The notes: generated by a model not told the origin, from the sequence alone. Positions 15,802 to 24,627 are shown, counted from the stretch's first letter. The stretch: DNA of 49,054 nt from an uncultured Clostridia bacterium (GCA_944349635.1 CALVNH010000007.1:1-49054); one strand, 5' to 3'. Translations and numbers: made by a program.

Positions 15802-17154
15802 ATGAAGTTCACGAGTTTTGAAGAAATGCTGACGCGCAATCTGCACGACTATGCGGACAAACCCGCTTTCCGATATGAGAAAGACGGCTCTTGCGTCACG
15901 GTAACACACGCCGAATTCTTTGCCGACGTGACGAACCGCAAAAAATATTTTCTGGATTTGCCTTTGGGAGCCGTCGGTCTTTATCGCGCATATACGTACG
16001 AATGGATAAGGGATATGTTCGCTTCTGTTCTCGCAGGAAGACAAACGGTGCTCATAGATCCTTCCGTGGAAGGTGCTCTGCTGCAAAAAATCGCTTTGTA
16101 CGCCGATATAGCCAATTTCGTGACCGACGATACGACTGCGGACGAAGTCGCAGCGCTTCAACTCTCACCCGTGCGCGTTCCGACGGCACAGGGAGAAGGC
16201 AATCTGCTCTTCTTTACTTCCGGTACCACCGGCGCGTCCAAAGCAGTGGTGCTGACGTCGAAATCACTTTGCGCGAGCGCCTGGAACGGCAACGACAAGC
16301 TCACCTGCCGTCCCGACGACAATCTGCTTGCCCTGCTGCCCTTGTCTCACGTTTTCGGTTTCGTATGCTCCATGATGTGGCCCCTGTCGCAGGGAGCGTG
16401 CGTTTCCGTGGGAAGAGGCATGCGCCATCTGCACGACGACTGCGCTTTCTTCCGTCCGACGGTGATTTCCGTGGTGCCGTCTTTGCTTGCTTTCTTGCTT
16501 GCCAAACAGGCTCTCAACCCCGAACTGCGCGTGGTTCTGGTGGGTGCCGGTCCGATGGACGGCAAAATTCTTGCCGCAGCCGCAGCCGCGGGATGCGAAG
16601 TTCATTTCGGCTACGGACTGACCGAAACTTCCAGCGGCGTTGCCATCAGCACGGGCGACGACCCGTTCGCGATGACGGTATGCCACGACAGCAAAATCAC
16701 TCTCGCCGAAGACGGTGAAATTCTCATATATTGCCCCGAATGCATGATGCAAGGCTACTACAAAATGCCCGAGGCAACCGCCGCGGTGCTCAAAGACGGC
16801 GTCCTCTCCACAGGCGATTTGGGCTCGTTTGACCGCGACGGCAAACTGCACATCACCGGCAGAAAAAAAGACATTCTGGTGCTCCCCAACGGCAACAAAA
16901 TTTATCTGCCCGAATGGGAACAGGAATTGCAGGCGGCTTTCGGCGGAAACGAAACGGCAATTACGATGAAAGACGGTGTGGTGACCGCCATTGTCGTCGA
17001 CAAATCGGGCAACGCGGACGTCGCCGCCCTCAAAGCCGTACTGGACGAATTCAACCGTTCAAAGCCTTTCGATATGCAAGTCACCTCGCTGTGCGTGACG
17101 GAATCGCCGCTGCCGCGCACCGCAACGGGGAAAATAAAAAGATGGATGCTGTGA
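15802..17154 (+). CDS. AMP-forming acyl-CoA/acyl-ACP synthetase
   Basis: 450 residues of the ANL adenylating family. The P-loop FFTSGTTGASKAV (137-149), LLPLSHVFGF, GYGLTETSSG, LSTGDLG, GRKKDILV and a C-terminal PRTATGKIKR with the catalytic Lys are all intact. It activates a carboxylate as acyl-AMP and passes it to a thiol. At 450 residues it is shorter than typical long-chain acyl-CoA synthetases. The next gene, seven bases on, is an acyl carrier protein, so the acceptor is probably ACP. ATG 15802 is chosen because GGAGGTGCTT precedes it; a GTG two codons earlier lies inside that site. Confidence 0.88.
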   Translation: MKFTSFEEMLTRNLHDYADKPAFRYEKDGSCVTVTHAEFFADVTNRKKYFLDLPLGAVGLYRAYTYEWIRDMFASVLAGRQTVLIDPSVEGALLQKIALYADIANFVTDDTTADEVAALQLSPVRVPTAQGEGNLLFFTSGTTGASKAVVLTSKSLCASAWNGNDKLTCRPDDNLLALLPLSHVFGFVCSMMWPLSQGACVSVGRGMRHLHDDCAFFRPTVISVVPSLLAFLLAKQALNPELRVVLVGAGPMDGKILAAAAAAGCEVHFGYGLTETSSGVAISTGDDPFAMTVCHDSKITLAEDGEILIYCPECMMQGYYKMPEATAAVLKDGVLSTGDLGSFDRDGKLHITGRKKDILVLPNGNKIYLPEWEQELQAAFGGNETAITMKDGVVTAIVVDKSGNADVAALKAVLDEFNRSKPFDMQVTSLCVTESPLPRTATGKIKRWML

Positions 17155-17161
17155 GGTAAAA

Positions 17162-17425
17162 ATGAAAGCCGACAAACAAGAAATCTTCGACAAAGTCGTA
17201 TCCCTCGCCAAACGCTATATGCCTCAGATTGTTGCGCGCGTGGGCGAAATCACTCCCGAATCGAACATCAACATCGACGGATTCGAGTCGCTCAATTTCA
17301 TAATGCTGATTTGCGAAATCGAAAACGATTACGGCATAAAAATCCCCGACAAAGTGTGGAAAAAACTTCGCACCGTGGGTGACGTCGTCGACGCCGTCGC
17401 CGAAGCGGTGGAAAAGAAAAGATGA
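17162..17425 (+). CDS. Acyl carrier protein (dedicated copy)
   Basis: 87 acidic, helical residues. The 4-phosphopantetheine serine is Ser43 in GFESLNF; the usual Asp-Ser-Leu is Glu-Ser-Leu here. Helix III, ICEIENDYGIKIPD, is typical. It should carry the acyl group loaded by the preceding ligase and serve the following thioesterase, whose start overlaps its stop (ATGA). Its position in this cassette, not next to fab genes, suggests a specialised carrier and not the general fatty-acid-synthesis ACP. Confidence 0.9.
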   Translation: MKADKQEIFDKVVSLAKRYMPQIVARVGEITPESNINIDGFESLNFIMLICEIENDYGIKIPDKVWKKLRTVGDVVDAVAEAVEKKR

Positions 17426-18159
17426 AAAAGATTTATTCTTTCACCCGCAAAATCCTCGCCGACGACGTGGATATGTTTCGCAATATGCGCCACTCCGTCT
17501 TTCTGCGCTGGTTGCAGGAAGCCTCCATAGCCCACACGGAGACTTTGGGCGCAGGTCGTGACAAAACTCTGGACAAAGGCGCTCTTTGGGTTGTTGCCAG
17601 AATCAGCGTGGAAATACGGCGCATGCCCTGCTACGACGAAACCGTTACATTCCGAACTTGGGCGGGAAAGACACGTCACGTTCTTTTTCCGCGCTACTAC
17701 GAAATTCTCGACGCAGAGGGCAACACCGCCGTTCGCGCGTCGGCGGTATGGTTGCTCATGGACGCGAAAACCCGCAAAATGGCTTTCCCCGACAAATACG
17801 GCGTCAAAGTTCCCGACACGGTTACGGGGACGGAACTTGCTCTGCCTGCGGGCATACAGCCGCAGGACGCACCCGTCGTATACCGTCACACGGTGCGCTT
17901 TCAGGACGTTGACATCAACGGGCACATGAACAATTCCAGATACATCGACATCGTCGAGGACGCTCTGGGATTCAGGTTTATGCACGACTACGAGCTCACG
18001 GCGTTCGAAATAGGTTACGAGGAGGAAATCCGCGCAGGCAAACGCGTTGCTCTCGGCGGCGCGTACGGCGACGGAAACATCTATTTCGAAGGAAAAACCG
18101 GGGGCAGAATCTGTTTCCGTCTCCGTGCCGCTTACCGCGACAGAGCCGTACTCTACTGA
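17422..18159 (+). CDS. Acyl-ACP thioesterase (FatA/FatB-type double hotdog)
   Basis: 245 residues forming two hotdog folds. The first has DVDMFRNMRHSVFLRWLQEA, while the second has QDVDINGHMNNSRYIDIVED with the Asn/His residues of the plant-like acyl-ACP thioesterase family. It hydrolyses acyl-ACP to a free fatty acid in the cytoplasm. ATGA overlap with the ACP gene implies coupled synthesis. With the ligase it could form a closed load-process-release cycle for exogenous fatty acids. The chain-length preference cannot be read. Confidence 0.88.
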   Translation: MKKIYSFTRKILADDVDMFRNMRHSVFLRWLQEASIAHTETLGAGRDKTLDKGALWVVARISVEIRRMPCYDETVTFRTWAGKTRHVLFPRYYEILDAEGNTAVRASAVWLLMDAKTRKMAFPDKYGVKVPDTVTGTELALPAGIQPQDAPVVYRHTVRFQDVDINGHMNNSRYIDIVEDALGFRFMHDYELTAFEIGYEEEIRAGKRVALGGAYGDGNIYFEGKTGGRICFRLRAAYRDRAVLY

Positions 18160-18265
18160 CAAAAAACGGCATTTATTGCGTCATTTTTATGTTTTATCCG
18201 TATTTTTCTGCGAATGCTTGCGACAAAAGCATGTTTATGACATAACGAGTGTACGAGGTGCGAAT

Positions 18266-19510
18266 ATGTGCGATACGCTTTATCTGAAACGTGGCGGAAA
18301 AAGTTTCTTCGCAAAAAACAGCGACCGCTCCCCCAACGAAGCTCATCTTATGATTCGTTGTCCCGCACGCGATTACTTGCGGGGCGAATCCGTAAAAACC
18401 ACCTATGTGATTCTGCCGCAGGTCGAACACACCAACGCTTGCGTGCTTCTCAAACCGCACTGGATATGGGGCGCGGAAATGGGTTGGAACGAACACGGAC
18501 TCCACATAGGCAACGAGGCCCTCTTCACCAACGTAAAGATGGAACGCGAGTGCGGATTGATAGGCATGGACCTTTTGCGACTTGCTCTGGAACGCACCGC
18601 CTCCGCCCTTGACGCGGCAGAGCTCATTATATCGCTTATAGCCGAATACGGACAGGACGGAAACTGTGCTTTCGACAAAAAGTTTTTCTACCACAACGCT
18701 TTCCTGATTGCCGACGGCAATGACGCCTATGTACTTGAAACGGCAGGCAGACACTGGGCTTTGAAAAAAGCGGGCGACGTCTGCACGATATCCAACTGCA
18801 TAAGCATCACCGACGACTATATGCGCGCCGATGACGGCGTGAAAGGCAATTTCAAAAAGCAGTTCGAAAACAAACTCTTCACCGCTGTCGCGGGAGCGGA
18901 AAACAGACGTCGCCTGACAATGGAAAAAATCTGCGAAAACGGCGACCCCGTCGCGCTCATGATGTCCGCACTTCGTCTGCACGCGTCATGCGATGTCGAC
19001 GTAAACCGCAGTTCCACGTCCAGCCCGTGCATGCACGCGGGCAATTTGTTCGGTGACCAGACCACGGGCAGCTACGTTTCCGAAACGGGCAAACTGAGTT
19101 TCGTCACGGGTTCGTCTTTCCCCTGTCTTTCCGTCTTCAAGCCTCTGACAACGAAAGCGGAGGTTCTCCCCACCGACGAAAACGCGGCTTTGCGCTACTG
19201 GGTGCGAAGGGAACTCGTCAACCGTTACATCATGTGCGGCGTTCCTTTCGCAGATGAATATCTGCGCATCGGGCGTGAAACGGAAAGCAAGTATCTTGCC
19301 GCCGCGCTTGCCGCACGGAGCGAAGAGGAAACGGAAGCAATCTCACGCGCTTGTTTTGCCGAAGAGGAATCACTGGTTGCCGACTTTCTTTCCCGCGCAA
19401 AAGACACTCCCCTGCACACGGAAAAAGGAAGTCCGTTCTTCCGCAATTATTGGAACAAGAAAAACAAAGCATTTTCGGAGCATTATGACATCGCTTCCTG
19501 TCTTGAATAA
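18266..19510 (+). CDS. C69-family (dipeptidase/secernin-like) N-terminal nucleophile hydrolase
   Basis: 414 residues starting Met-Cys-Asp-Thr. Removal of Met exposes Cys2, the catalytic nucleophile of family C69/U34 and secernins. FFAKNSDRSPNEAH, the GAEMGWNEHGLHIGNEA segment, AYVLETAGRHWA and ISNCISI are typical. It likely cleaves dipeptides or small amide substrates in the cytoplasm. The ATG at 18266 follows GAGGTGCGAAT and puts Cys at position 2, which excludes the longer frame upstream. Its last 26 bases overlap the glycerate kinase gene. The upstream promoter is unclear (weak TTGCGA and CATAAC). Confidence 0.88.
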   Translation: MCDTLYLKRGGKSFFAKNSDRSPNEAHLMIRCPARDYLRGESVKTTYVILPQVEHTNACVLLKPHWIWGAEMGWNEHGLHIGNEALFTNVKMERECGLIGMDLLRLALERTASALDAAELIISLIAEYGQDGNCAFDKKFFYHNAFLIADGNDAYVLETAGRHWALKKAGDVCTISNCISITDDYMRADDGVKGNFKKQFENKLFTAVAGAENRRRLTMEKICENGDPVALMMSALRLHASCDVDVNRSSTSSPCMHAGNLFGDQTTGSYVSETGKLSFVTGSSFPCLSVFKPLTTKAEVLPTDENAALRYWVRRELVNRYIMCGVPFADEYLRIGRETESKYLAAALAARSEEETEAISRACFAEEESLVADFLSRAKDTPLHTEKGSPFFRNYWNKKNKAFSEHYDIASCLE

Positions 19511-20576
19511 AATTCTTATCGCTCCCGACAAATTCAAGGGCTCGCTGACGGCAAGCGAATTCTGCCGTATAGCCGAAGACGTATTTCACGCCGCGTTTCC
19601 GCACGCGGAAACGGTCAGCGTTCCTCTTGCGGACGGCGGAGAAGGCAGTCTGGACTGTTACGTGCAGGCAACGGGCGCAAAAACAGTGGAGGACGCTTTC
19701 ACCGGACCCGACGGACAACGGGTGCGCGCGCGTTTTGCCTTGGACGGCGACACTGCTTTTATAGAAATGTCCGCGACTGCGGGGCTGGGACTCACTCGAC
19801 TTCGCAATCCTCTTTACACCACGACGTACGGTGTCGGCGAACAGATTGCACGCGCCTGCCGCGAAGGTGCAAAGCGCATTTTCCTGTCCGTGGGAGGCAG
19901 TGCCACAAACGACGCCGGTTGCGGAATGGCTGCGGCTTTGGGTTGGCGGTTTCTCGACGGCGAAGGCAACGACTTCATTCCCGTGGGCGGCACGTTGGAG
20001 CGCATACGCGCGATAGTTCCCCCTCGTCCGTCCGAAGTTCGGTTCGTCACGCTTTGCGACGTGACAAATCCCCTCTTCGGGTCAAACGGCGCCGCATACG
20101 TCTATGCTCCGCAAAAAGGCGCAAGTCCCGAAGACGTGGAAGTGCTCGACCGAAATCTGCGGCATTTCGGCAATATATGCTCCGCTTACGGCAAAAATCT
20201 TGCCTCTGTTCCGGGTGCCGGAGCTGCCGGCGGACTTGGTGCGGGAAGCATATTCTTTCTGAACGCAAAATTGCAAAAAGGAGCGGAAACCTTCTTCGAA
20301 CTCACTCGTCTTCGCGAAAAAATCGCCGAAGCCGACCTCGTTGTCACGGGTGAAGGAAAAATCGATTTTCAGACTCTGCAAGGGAAAACCGTGGGTGCAT
20401 TGTATTCGGCGGCGCAAGGAAAGCGTTTTGTGGCTTTTTGCGGTTGTGCCGAAGGCAATCTTCCTTTCGAGTGTATCGAAATCAACGATGCCTCCCTTTC
20501 TCTTGCCGAAAACGTTTCTCTCTCACCCGAACATCTTCGCGACGCACTCTCGGAATTTTCCTCGAGGTGGAACTGA
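19485..20576 (+). CDS. glxK: Glycerate kinase (type I)
   Basis: 363 residues of the GlxK/GarK family: IAPDKFKGSLTA at the N-terminus, PLADGGEGSLD, SVGGSATNDAGCGMAAALGW and VTGEGKIDFQTLQGK. It phosphorylates D-glycerate, usually to 2-phosphoglycerate. The start overlaps the end of the peptidase gene by 26 bases and follows TCGGAG, so the two are co-transcribed, although I see no metabolic link between them. A terminator follows at 20647-20684. Confidence 0.93.
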   Translation: MTSLPVLNKILIAPDKFKGSLTASEFCRIAEDVFHAAFPHAETVSVPLADGGEGSLDCYVQATGAKTVEDAFTGPDGQRVRARFALDGDTAFIEMSATAGLGLTRLRNPLYTTTYGVGEQIARACREGAKRIFLSVGGSATNDAGCGMAAALGWRFLDGEGNDFIPVGGTLERIRAIVPPRPSEVRFVTLCDVTNPLFGSNGAAYVYAPQKGASPEDVEVLDRNLRHFGNICSAYGKNLASVPGAGAAGGLGAGSIFFLNAKLQKGAETFFELTRLREKIAEADLVVTGEGKIDFQTLQGKTVGALYSAAQGKRFVAFCGCAEGNLPFECIEINDASLSLAENVSLSPEHLRDALSEFSSRWN

Positions 20577-20646
20577 TTTTTTTGTATGCGATTTTTTGTA
20601 TGCTACCCGTATAACGGCTTGCATCAAACGCTTATACGTTGCAAAA

Positions 20647-20684
20647 ACAAAGCCGCCCTTCGAACGAGGGGCGGTTTTGTTTTG
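20647..20684 (+). terminator. Terminator after the glycerate kinase gene
   Basis: A 12-base stem with one G-T pair (20647-20658 with 20669-20680) and a ten-base loop, with a T-rich tail. It lies about 70 bases after the stop codon. Confidence 0.75.
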
Positions 20685-20862
20685 CCGACAGTCGGTGCTG
20701 TTTCTCATTTGTTGTCATTCGTTTCAGCCGTTTGTCGCTTTGGAAAGGAAACGTCTTCTCAATCAAAGAAGACTCCTTTGTTTTTTTGTAAAGAACGAAC
20801 CGACGCCGTATGCTATGAGCAATGATTCGGGAAAATGCCGATTCGGTTCTACCCGCACGCTG

Positions 20863-21282
20863 TCAGACGGTCACCGTCCCGTCGGCGCATATTATTTCCG
20901 TGACGCTCACATAAGTGAACGCATCTGTCCCAATACTGATTGCGTTCCATTGCTCCATCTTTCCTTCGTATGTGATTGTGGTGAGCGCGGTGCAACCGTA
21001 GAAAGCACTCTCGCCTATCGTCGTCACGCTGTCTGGGATATTGATTGAAGTGAGCAAGGTGCAACCGCGGAAAGTGCTGTAACCTATCGTCGTCACACCG
21101 TCGGTGCATATTATTTCCGTGACGCCTGAGCCAGTGAATACATCTGTTCCTTTATTGATTGCGTTCTGTTGCTCCGTAGTACCTTTAATGTGACAATGGT
21201 AAACGAGGTCCCGTTTTCGATGCGGAAACCCGCTTATATCCGTCACACCCTTAACGATAGCAACCGACGCAAGACCATGCAC
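20863..21282 (-). pseudogene. Remnant of a BspA-type leucine-rich-repeat surface protein
   Basis: The minus-strand frame reads as C-terminal BspA/LRR_5 repeats: IPDSVTTIGESAFYGCTALTTITYEG, MEQWNAISIGTDAF and EIICADGTVTV, with an earlier decayed copy (TEQQNAINKGTDVF, EIICTDG). The C-terminus looks natural, but the usual signal peptide, anchoring parts and many repeats are missing. No ribosome-binding site precedes the first Met (21282), and nothing LRR-like continues upstream. The GC content is lower than in its neighbours. I read it as the tail left from a deleted surface-protein gene. Confidence 0.7.
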
Positions 21283-21441
21283 TTAAGGGAAGTAAAATAT
21301 AATTATGCCTCATTATATCGAAAGATGCAACCCTGCTTCAAATCGACGTTGCTCCCCTTGTTTATCGACTGCGTCTATTTGAGAACAAAACATGAGTCGT
21401 TTGCGGTTCCGACGGACGCCAATTCCCCTGCCGCATTACAT

Positions 21442-21468
21442 AAAAAGCCGCCTTCACGGCGACTTTTT
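21442..21468. terminator. Terminator-like hairpin
   Basis: Eleven-base arms (21442-21452 with 21458-21468), one C-A mismatch, five-base loop, A-run on the left and T-run on the right. It could function in either direction and separates the LRR remnant from the regulator gene. Confidence 0.6.
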
Positions 21469-21535
21469 GTCTCATTGCTCCAATCCCGTGACCCGTTTCC
21501 TCTCATTTATACGTTTTATCGTTTCGATACGGGCT

Positions 21536-21563
21536 TTGCTTTTACGGACGCGCGTGATATAAT
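21536..21563 (+). promoter_or_regulatory. Promoter of the Crp/Fnr regulator gene
   Basis: Extended -10 TGATATAAT (21555-21563) with TTGCTT at 21536-21541, spacer 16. The start codon lies 30 bases downstream behind TCGGAG. Confidence 0.65.
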
Positions 21564-21592
21564 GTGCACAACAATAAATTTCGGAGATTGCC

Positions 21593-22252
21593 ATGGATTT
21601 GTCGGAATTTTTCCCGATGTGGAACAAACTGACCGATACGGAGCGCAAAACACTTGCCGATTCCGCATACTGCCGCACCTTTTCCAAGGGCGACACTCTG
21701 CATCGCGGCGGAACGGAATGCACGGGGCTTGTGCTCGTAAAATCGGGACAGTTGCGCGCATACACCACGTCACAGGACGGAAAGGAAATCACTCTTTACA
21801 GGCTGTTCGAGCGCGACATGTGTCTGCTCTCGGCGTCCTGCATGATGAAAGGCATACAGTTCTCCGTCACTCTGACGGCCGAAAAGGACACGGAAGCTCT
21901 CGTTATTCCCGCCGAAATTTACAAAAGCGTCATGAAAGAATCGGCACCGCTTGCCAATTTCACCAACGAAGTGATTGCAAGCAGACTGACGGAGACCATG
22001 TGGCTCATAGAACAGATTATGTGGAAGAGTTTCGACCGTAGGCTTGCCGCTTTTTTGGCGGAAGAAAGCGCTATAGAAAACGGCAACGTGCTGAAAATCA
22101 CGCACGAAATCATCGGCAATCACCTCGGCAGTCCACGCGAGGTAGTCACGCGAATGCTGAAATACTTTGCGGACGAAGGTTTGGTGCGACTGTCTCGCGG
22201 CACAATAGAAATCTTGGACGAAGAGGCGTTGCGAACCCTCGCAGACAAATAA
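21593..22252 (+). CDS. Crp/Fnr-family transcriptional regulator
   Basis: 219 residues: a cyclic-nucleotide-binding-type beta barrel (about 15-125), a dimerisation helix, and a winged helix-turn-helix (about 155-215) with THEIIGNHLGSPREVVTRMLKYFADEGLV. Cysteines at 27, 43, 77 and 83 do not match the Fnr iron-sulfur spacing, so the effector is unknown. It is convergent with the thioredoxin-rhodanese-CoA-disulfide reductase operon and shares a terminator with it. Redox or sulfur sensing would fit the neighbourhood but is only inference. Confidence 0.92.
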   Translation: MDLSEFFPMWNKLTDTERKTLADSAYCRTFSKGDTLHRGGTECTGLVLVKSGQLRAYTTSQDGKEITLYRLFERDMCLLSASCMMKGIQFSVTLTAEKDTEALVIPAEIYKSVMKESAPLANFTNEVIASRLTETMWLIEQIMWKSFDRRLAAFLAEESAIENGNVLKITHEIIGNHLGSPREVVTRMLKYFADEGLVRLSRGTIEILDEEALRTLADK

Positions 22253-22278
22253 AAAAGCCGATTAGATATCGGCTTTTT
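22252..22278. terminator. Bidirectional terminator between crp and the CoA-disulfide reductase gene
   Basis: Perfect 11-base stem (22252-22262 with 22268-22278) flanked by A and T runs. It overlaps the crp stop region and ends both convergent transcripts. Confidence 0.88.
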
Positions 22279-22295
22279 GCGTATTTCAGGTCGAT

Positions 22296-23987
22296 TCAGT
22301 CCGCGTCTTTGCCGCACGCCGTCGACGCAACGGAACACAGTTTGTCGTTTTTGACCGCAGCATAATAGCGGTAGCCTCCCGCAAAATTGTAAACGTCGAA
22401 TCCCTTCCCCGCTAGTATGCGGGCGGCGATGTAGCTTCTCAGTCCGCTTTGACAGATTATGTATACGGGCTTGTCTTTTTCTATTTCCCCGATTCTTTCG
22501 CGAAGTTCGTCCACGGGAATATTGACAAAGCCGTTCAGTGCTCCGCTCCGACACTCCTCTCTCGTTCTGACATCCAGCAAAGTCACGCTTCCGTCTCTCG
22601 GCAACAGCGGCTCGTCCTCCGTGTACCACTGTTTCACAAGCCCGTTCATTATGTTTTCCGCCATGAATCCCGCCATGTTTACGGGGTCTTTCGCGGAAGA
22701 ATACGGAGGAGCGTAAGCAAGGTCGAGCTCCGCAAGGTCGTACACTTTCATGCCGGCTCTTATCGCTGTGGCAAGAACGTCGATTCTCTTGTCCACACCG
22801 TCGTAACCTATTATCTGAGCACCGAGCAAGCGGTAACTGCTCTTTTCGAAAACCACTTTCATCGTCATGATTTTTCCGCCGGGATAATACCCTGCGTGAC
22901 TCATCGGTGAAAGAATGACTTTGTCGCAGACTATTCCCTCGCTTGCGGCAACCCTTTCGTTGATTCCCGTAGAAGCCGCGGTGAGACGGAATACTTTAAT
23001 CACGGAACTTCCCTGCCCTCCGCCGTAACGACTCGACAAACCGCAAATGTTGTCGGCAGCAACTCTGCCTTGCTTGTTTGCCGGACCTGCCAGAGATATA
23101 AGCGCGGGTTTTCCCGTCACGAAGTTGGTTATCTGAACCGCATCCCCCACCGCATAGACGTCGGGAACGGAAGTTTCCATTCTGTCGTTTACGACAATGC
23201 TGCCCTTCAGACCAAGCACCAAACCCGCTTGCTTTGCCAATGCGGTGTCGGGAGTTACCCCGATTGCCATCACGGCCATATCGGCACGGACGACTTCGCC
23301 GTTGCGGAGCCGTACCCCGAAAGAATCTCCGGTTTCGAATCCATCCACCATAGCGCCCAAAACCAGGTTTACGCCCATTGCGCGCATTTCCGCATGAATG
23401 AACGCCGCCATATCGGCGTCGAAAGGCGCCATAAGCTGGGGTGCTGCCTCAATCAGGGTCACTTCAATGCCGAGTCCTCGCAGGTTTTCCGCCGTCTCCA
23501 CTCCTATGAATCCTCCGCCTATGACGACAACGTGTTCGGGATTGCGTCCCGTAACGAAATCTTTTATGCGGAAAGTGTCCTCAACGTTACGCAAAGTGAA
23601 AACTCTGGCGTCGTCCACTCCTTCGAACGGAGGTCTTACGGGTTTTGCCCCGGGAGAAAGCACGAGTTTGTCGTATTTTTCGTCAAAAACACGCCCCGAT
23701 GTCAAATCCTTGACTTTGACGGACTTTTGGGAGGTATTCACTTCAATCACCTCATGGCGCACTCTGACGTCTATACGGAAACGGGCGTAAAAACTCTCGG
23801 GAGTCTGAAGGGTCAACTGCTCCTTATCCGATATTTCCCCTCCTATATAATACGGAAGTCCGCAATTTGCGTAAGAAATATAACCCGACTTCTCAAAAAC
23901 GGTAATTTCGGCGCTTTCGTCCAATCTTCTTATGCGCGCTGCGGCCGTCGCACCGCCCGCAACTCCTCCGACAATGACAACTTTCAT
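22296..23987 (-). CDS. cdr: CoA-disulfide reductase with C-terminal rhodanese domain
   Basis: 563 residues. The FAD motif VIVGGVAGGATAAARIRR, the single active Cys in SYANCGLPYYIGG (about residue 43), an NAD(P) fold VVIGGGFIGVETAENL and the DVYAVGDAV flavin motif define the CoADR/NADH-oxidase family. Residues about 455-545 add a rhodanese domain with active Cys in ICQSGLRSY. Such fusions reduce CoA disulfide, persulfide or polysulfide. It is the last gene of an operon with a stand-alone rhodanese (TAATG overlap) and thioredoxin, so sulfane-sulfur or thiol redox handling is likely. AGGTGGTGAAA precedes the ATG. Confidence 0.92.
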   Translation of the reverse strand: MKVVIVGGVAGGATAAARIRRLDESAEITVFEKSGYISYANCGLPYYIGGEISDKEQLTLQTPESFYARFRIDVRVRHEVIEVNTSQKSVKVKDLTSGRVFDEKYDKLVLSPGAKPVRPPFEGVDDARVFTLRNVEDTFRIKDFVTGRNPEHVVVIGGGFIGVETAENLRGLGIEVTLIEAAPQLMAPFDADMAAFIHAEMRAMGVNLVLGAMVDGFETGDSFGVRLRNGEVVRADMAVMAIGVTPDTALAKQAGLVLGLKGSIVVNDRMETSVPDVYAVGDAVQITNFVTGKPALISLAGPANKQGRVAADNICGLSSRYGGGQGSSVIKVFRLTAASTGINERVAASEGIVCDKVILSPMSHAGYYPGGKIMTMKVVFEKSSYRLLGAQIIGYDGVDKRIDVLATAIRAGMKVYDLAELDLAYAPPYSSAKDPVNMAGFMAENIMNGLVKQWYTEDEPLLPRDGSVTLLDVRTREECRSGALNGFVNIPVDELRERIGEIEKDKPVYIICQSGLRSYIAARILAGKGFDVYNFAGGYRYYAAVKNDKLCSVASTACGKDAD

Positions 23988-24304
23988 TATTTCACCACCT
24001 TTCCTCTATATGAAACCATACCGCCGAGGTCGGTAACGTCGCGATATCCGAGACTCTGCAAAACGCGTGTCGCGCTTCTGCTCCTGGCACCGCTGTGACA
24101 ATAAACGTACAAAGGCGTGTTTTTGTCCGATATCAGGTTTACGGCACTCTCTATGCATTGCAAAGGAATATTCCTGCTGCCCTCTATGTGTCCGCCGTCG
24201 TACTCGGCGGGAGTACGCACGTCCAGCAATACGGCACCCGGTTCCGCGGCACATCTGCCGACTCCTTCGTTTATATCGTTATGACGGAAAAAGAAAAATC
24301 CCAC
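23987..24304 (-). CDS. Single-domain rhodanese-like sulfurtransferase
   Basis: 105 residues. LLDVRTPAEYDGGHIEGSRNIPL and the active-site loop VYCHSGARSRSATRVL show a complete single rhodanese domain that can carry sulfane sulfur on Cys. I start at GTG 24304 because AAGGTGGT precedes it and the domain begins soon after; the frame upstream lies inside the thioredoxin gene. It overlaps cdr by one base (TAATG). Confidence 0.88.
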   Translation of the reverse strand: MGFFFFRHNDINEGVGRCAAEPGAVLLDVRTPAEYDGGHIEGSRNIPLQCIESAVNLISDKNTPLYVYCHSGARSRSATRVLQSLGYRDVTDLGGMVSYRGKVVK

Positions 24305-24315
24305 GGAACACCACC

Positions 24316-24627
24316 TTACTCGGAGAACATCGAGAGAATTTCTTCCTTTTTTCTGACGCCGACCATTCCGTTGACCGCCTTTCCGTCCTTGAACGCAACC
24401 AGCGTCGGAATGCTCATAATGCGGAAAGCACCCGCAAGCTCGGACTCTTCGTCGACGTTCACTTTTCCGACTTTGATATCGTTGCGCTCTTCGGCGATTT
24501 GCTCCACGACGGGGCTCATCATGCGACAAGGTCCGCACCAGCTTGCCCAGAAATCCAGCAATACGGGCTTATCGGATTCGAGCACTTCGGAATCGAAATT
24601 GGTTTTGGTTATTTTGATTACTGACAT
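24316..24627 (-). CDS. trxA: Thioredoxin
   Basis: 103 residues with the classical active site WASWCGPCRMM (about residues 28-38), the cis-proline segment SIPTLVAFKDG and the FxxEV N-terminal strand. A small cytoplasmic dithiol reductant. It heads the operon with rhodanese and CoA-disulfide reductase, which it may reduce. GAGGTGCGAT precedes the ATG. A second thioredoxin lies at 37528-37851. Confidence 0.94.
   Translation of the reverse strand: MSVIKITKTNFDSEVLESDKPVLLDFWASWCGPCRMMSPVVEQIAEERNDIKVGKVNVDEESELAGAFRIMSIPTLVAFKDGKAVNGMVGVRKKEEILSMFSE

Larger units (their letters stand above)
21283..21592. other. Low-GC intergenic DNA upstream of the Crp/Fnr gene
   Basis: No supported gene. It contains a terminator-like hairpin at 21442-21468 and the crp promoter at 21536-21563. 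Open frames crossing it have no start signals or recognisable motifs. Confidence 0.5.
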
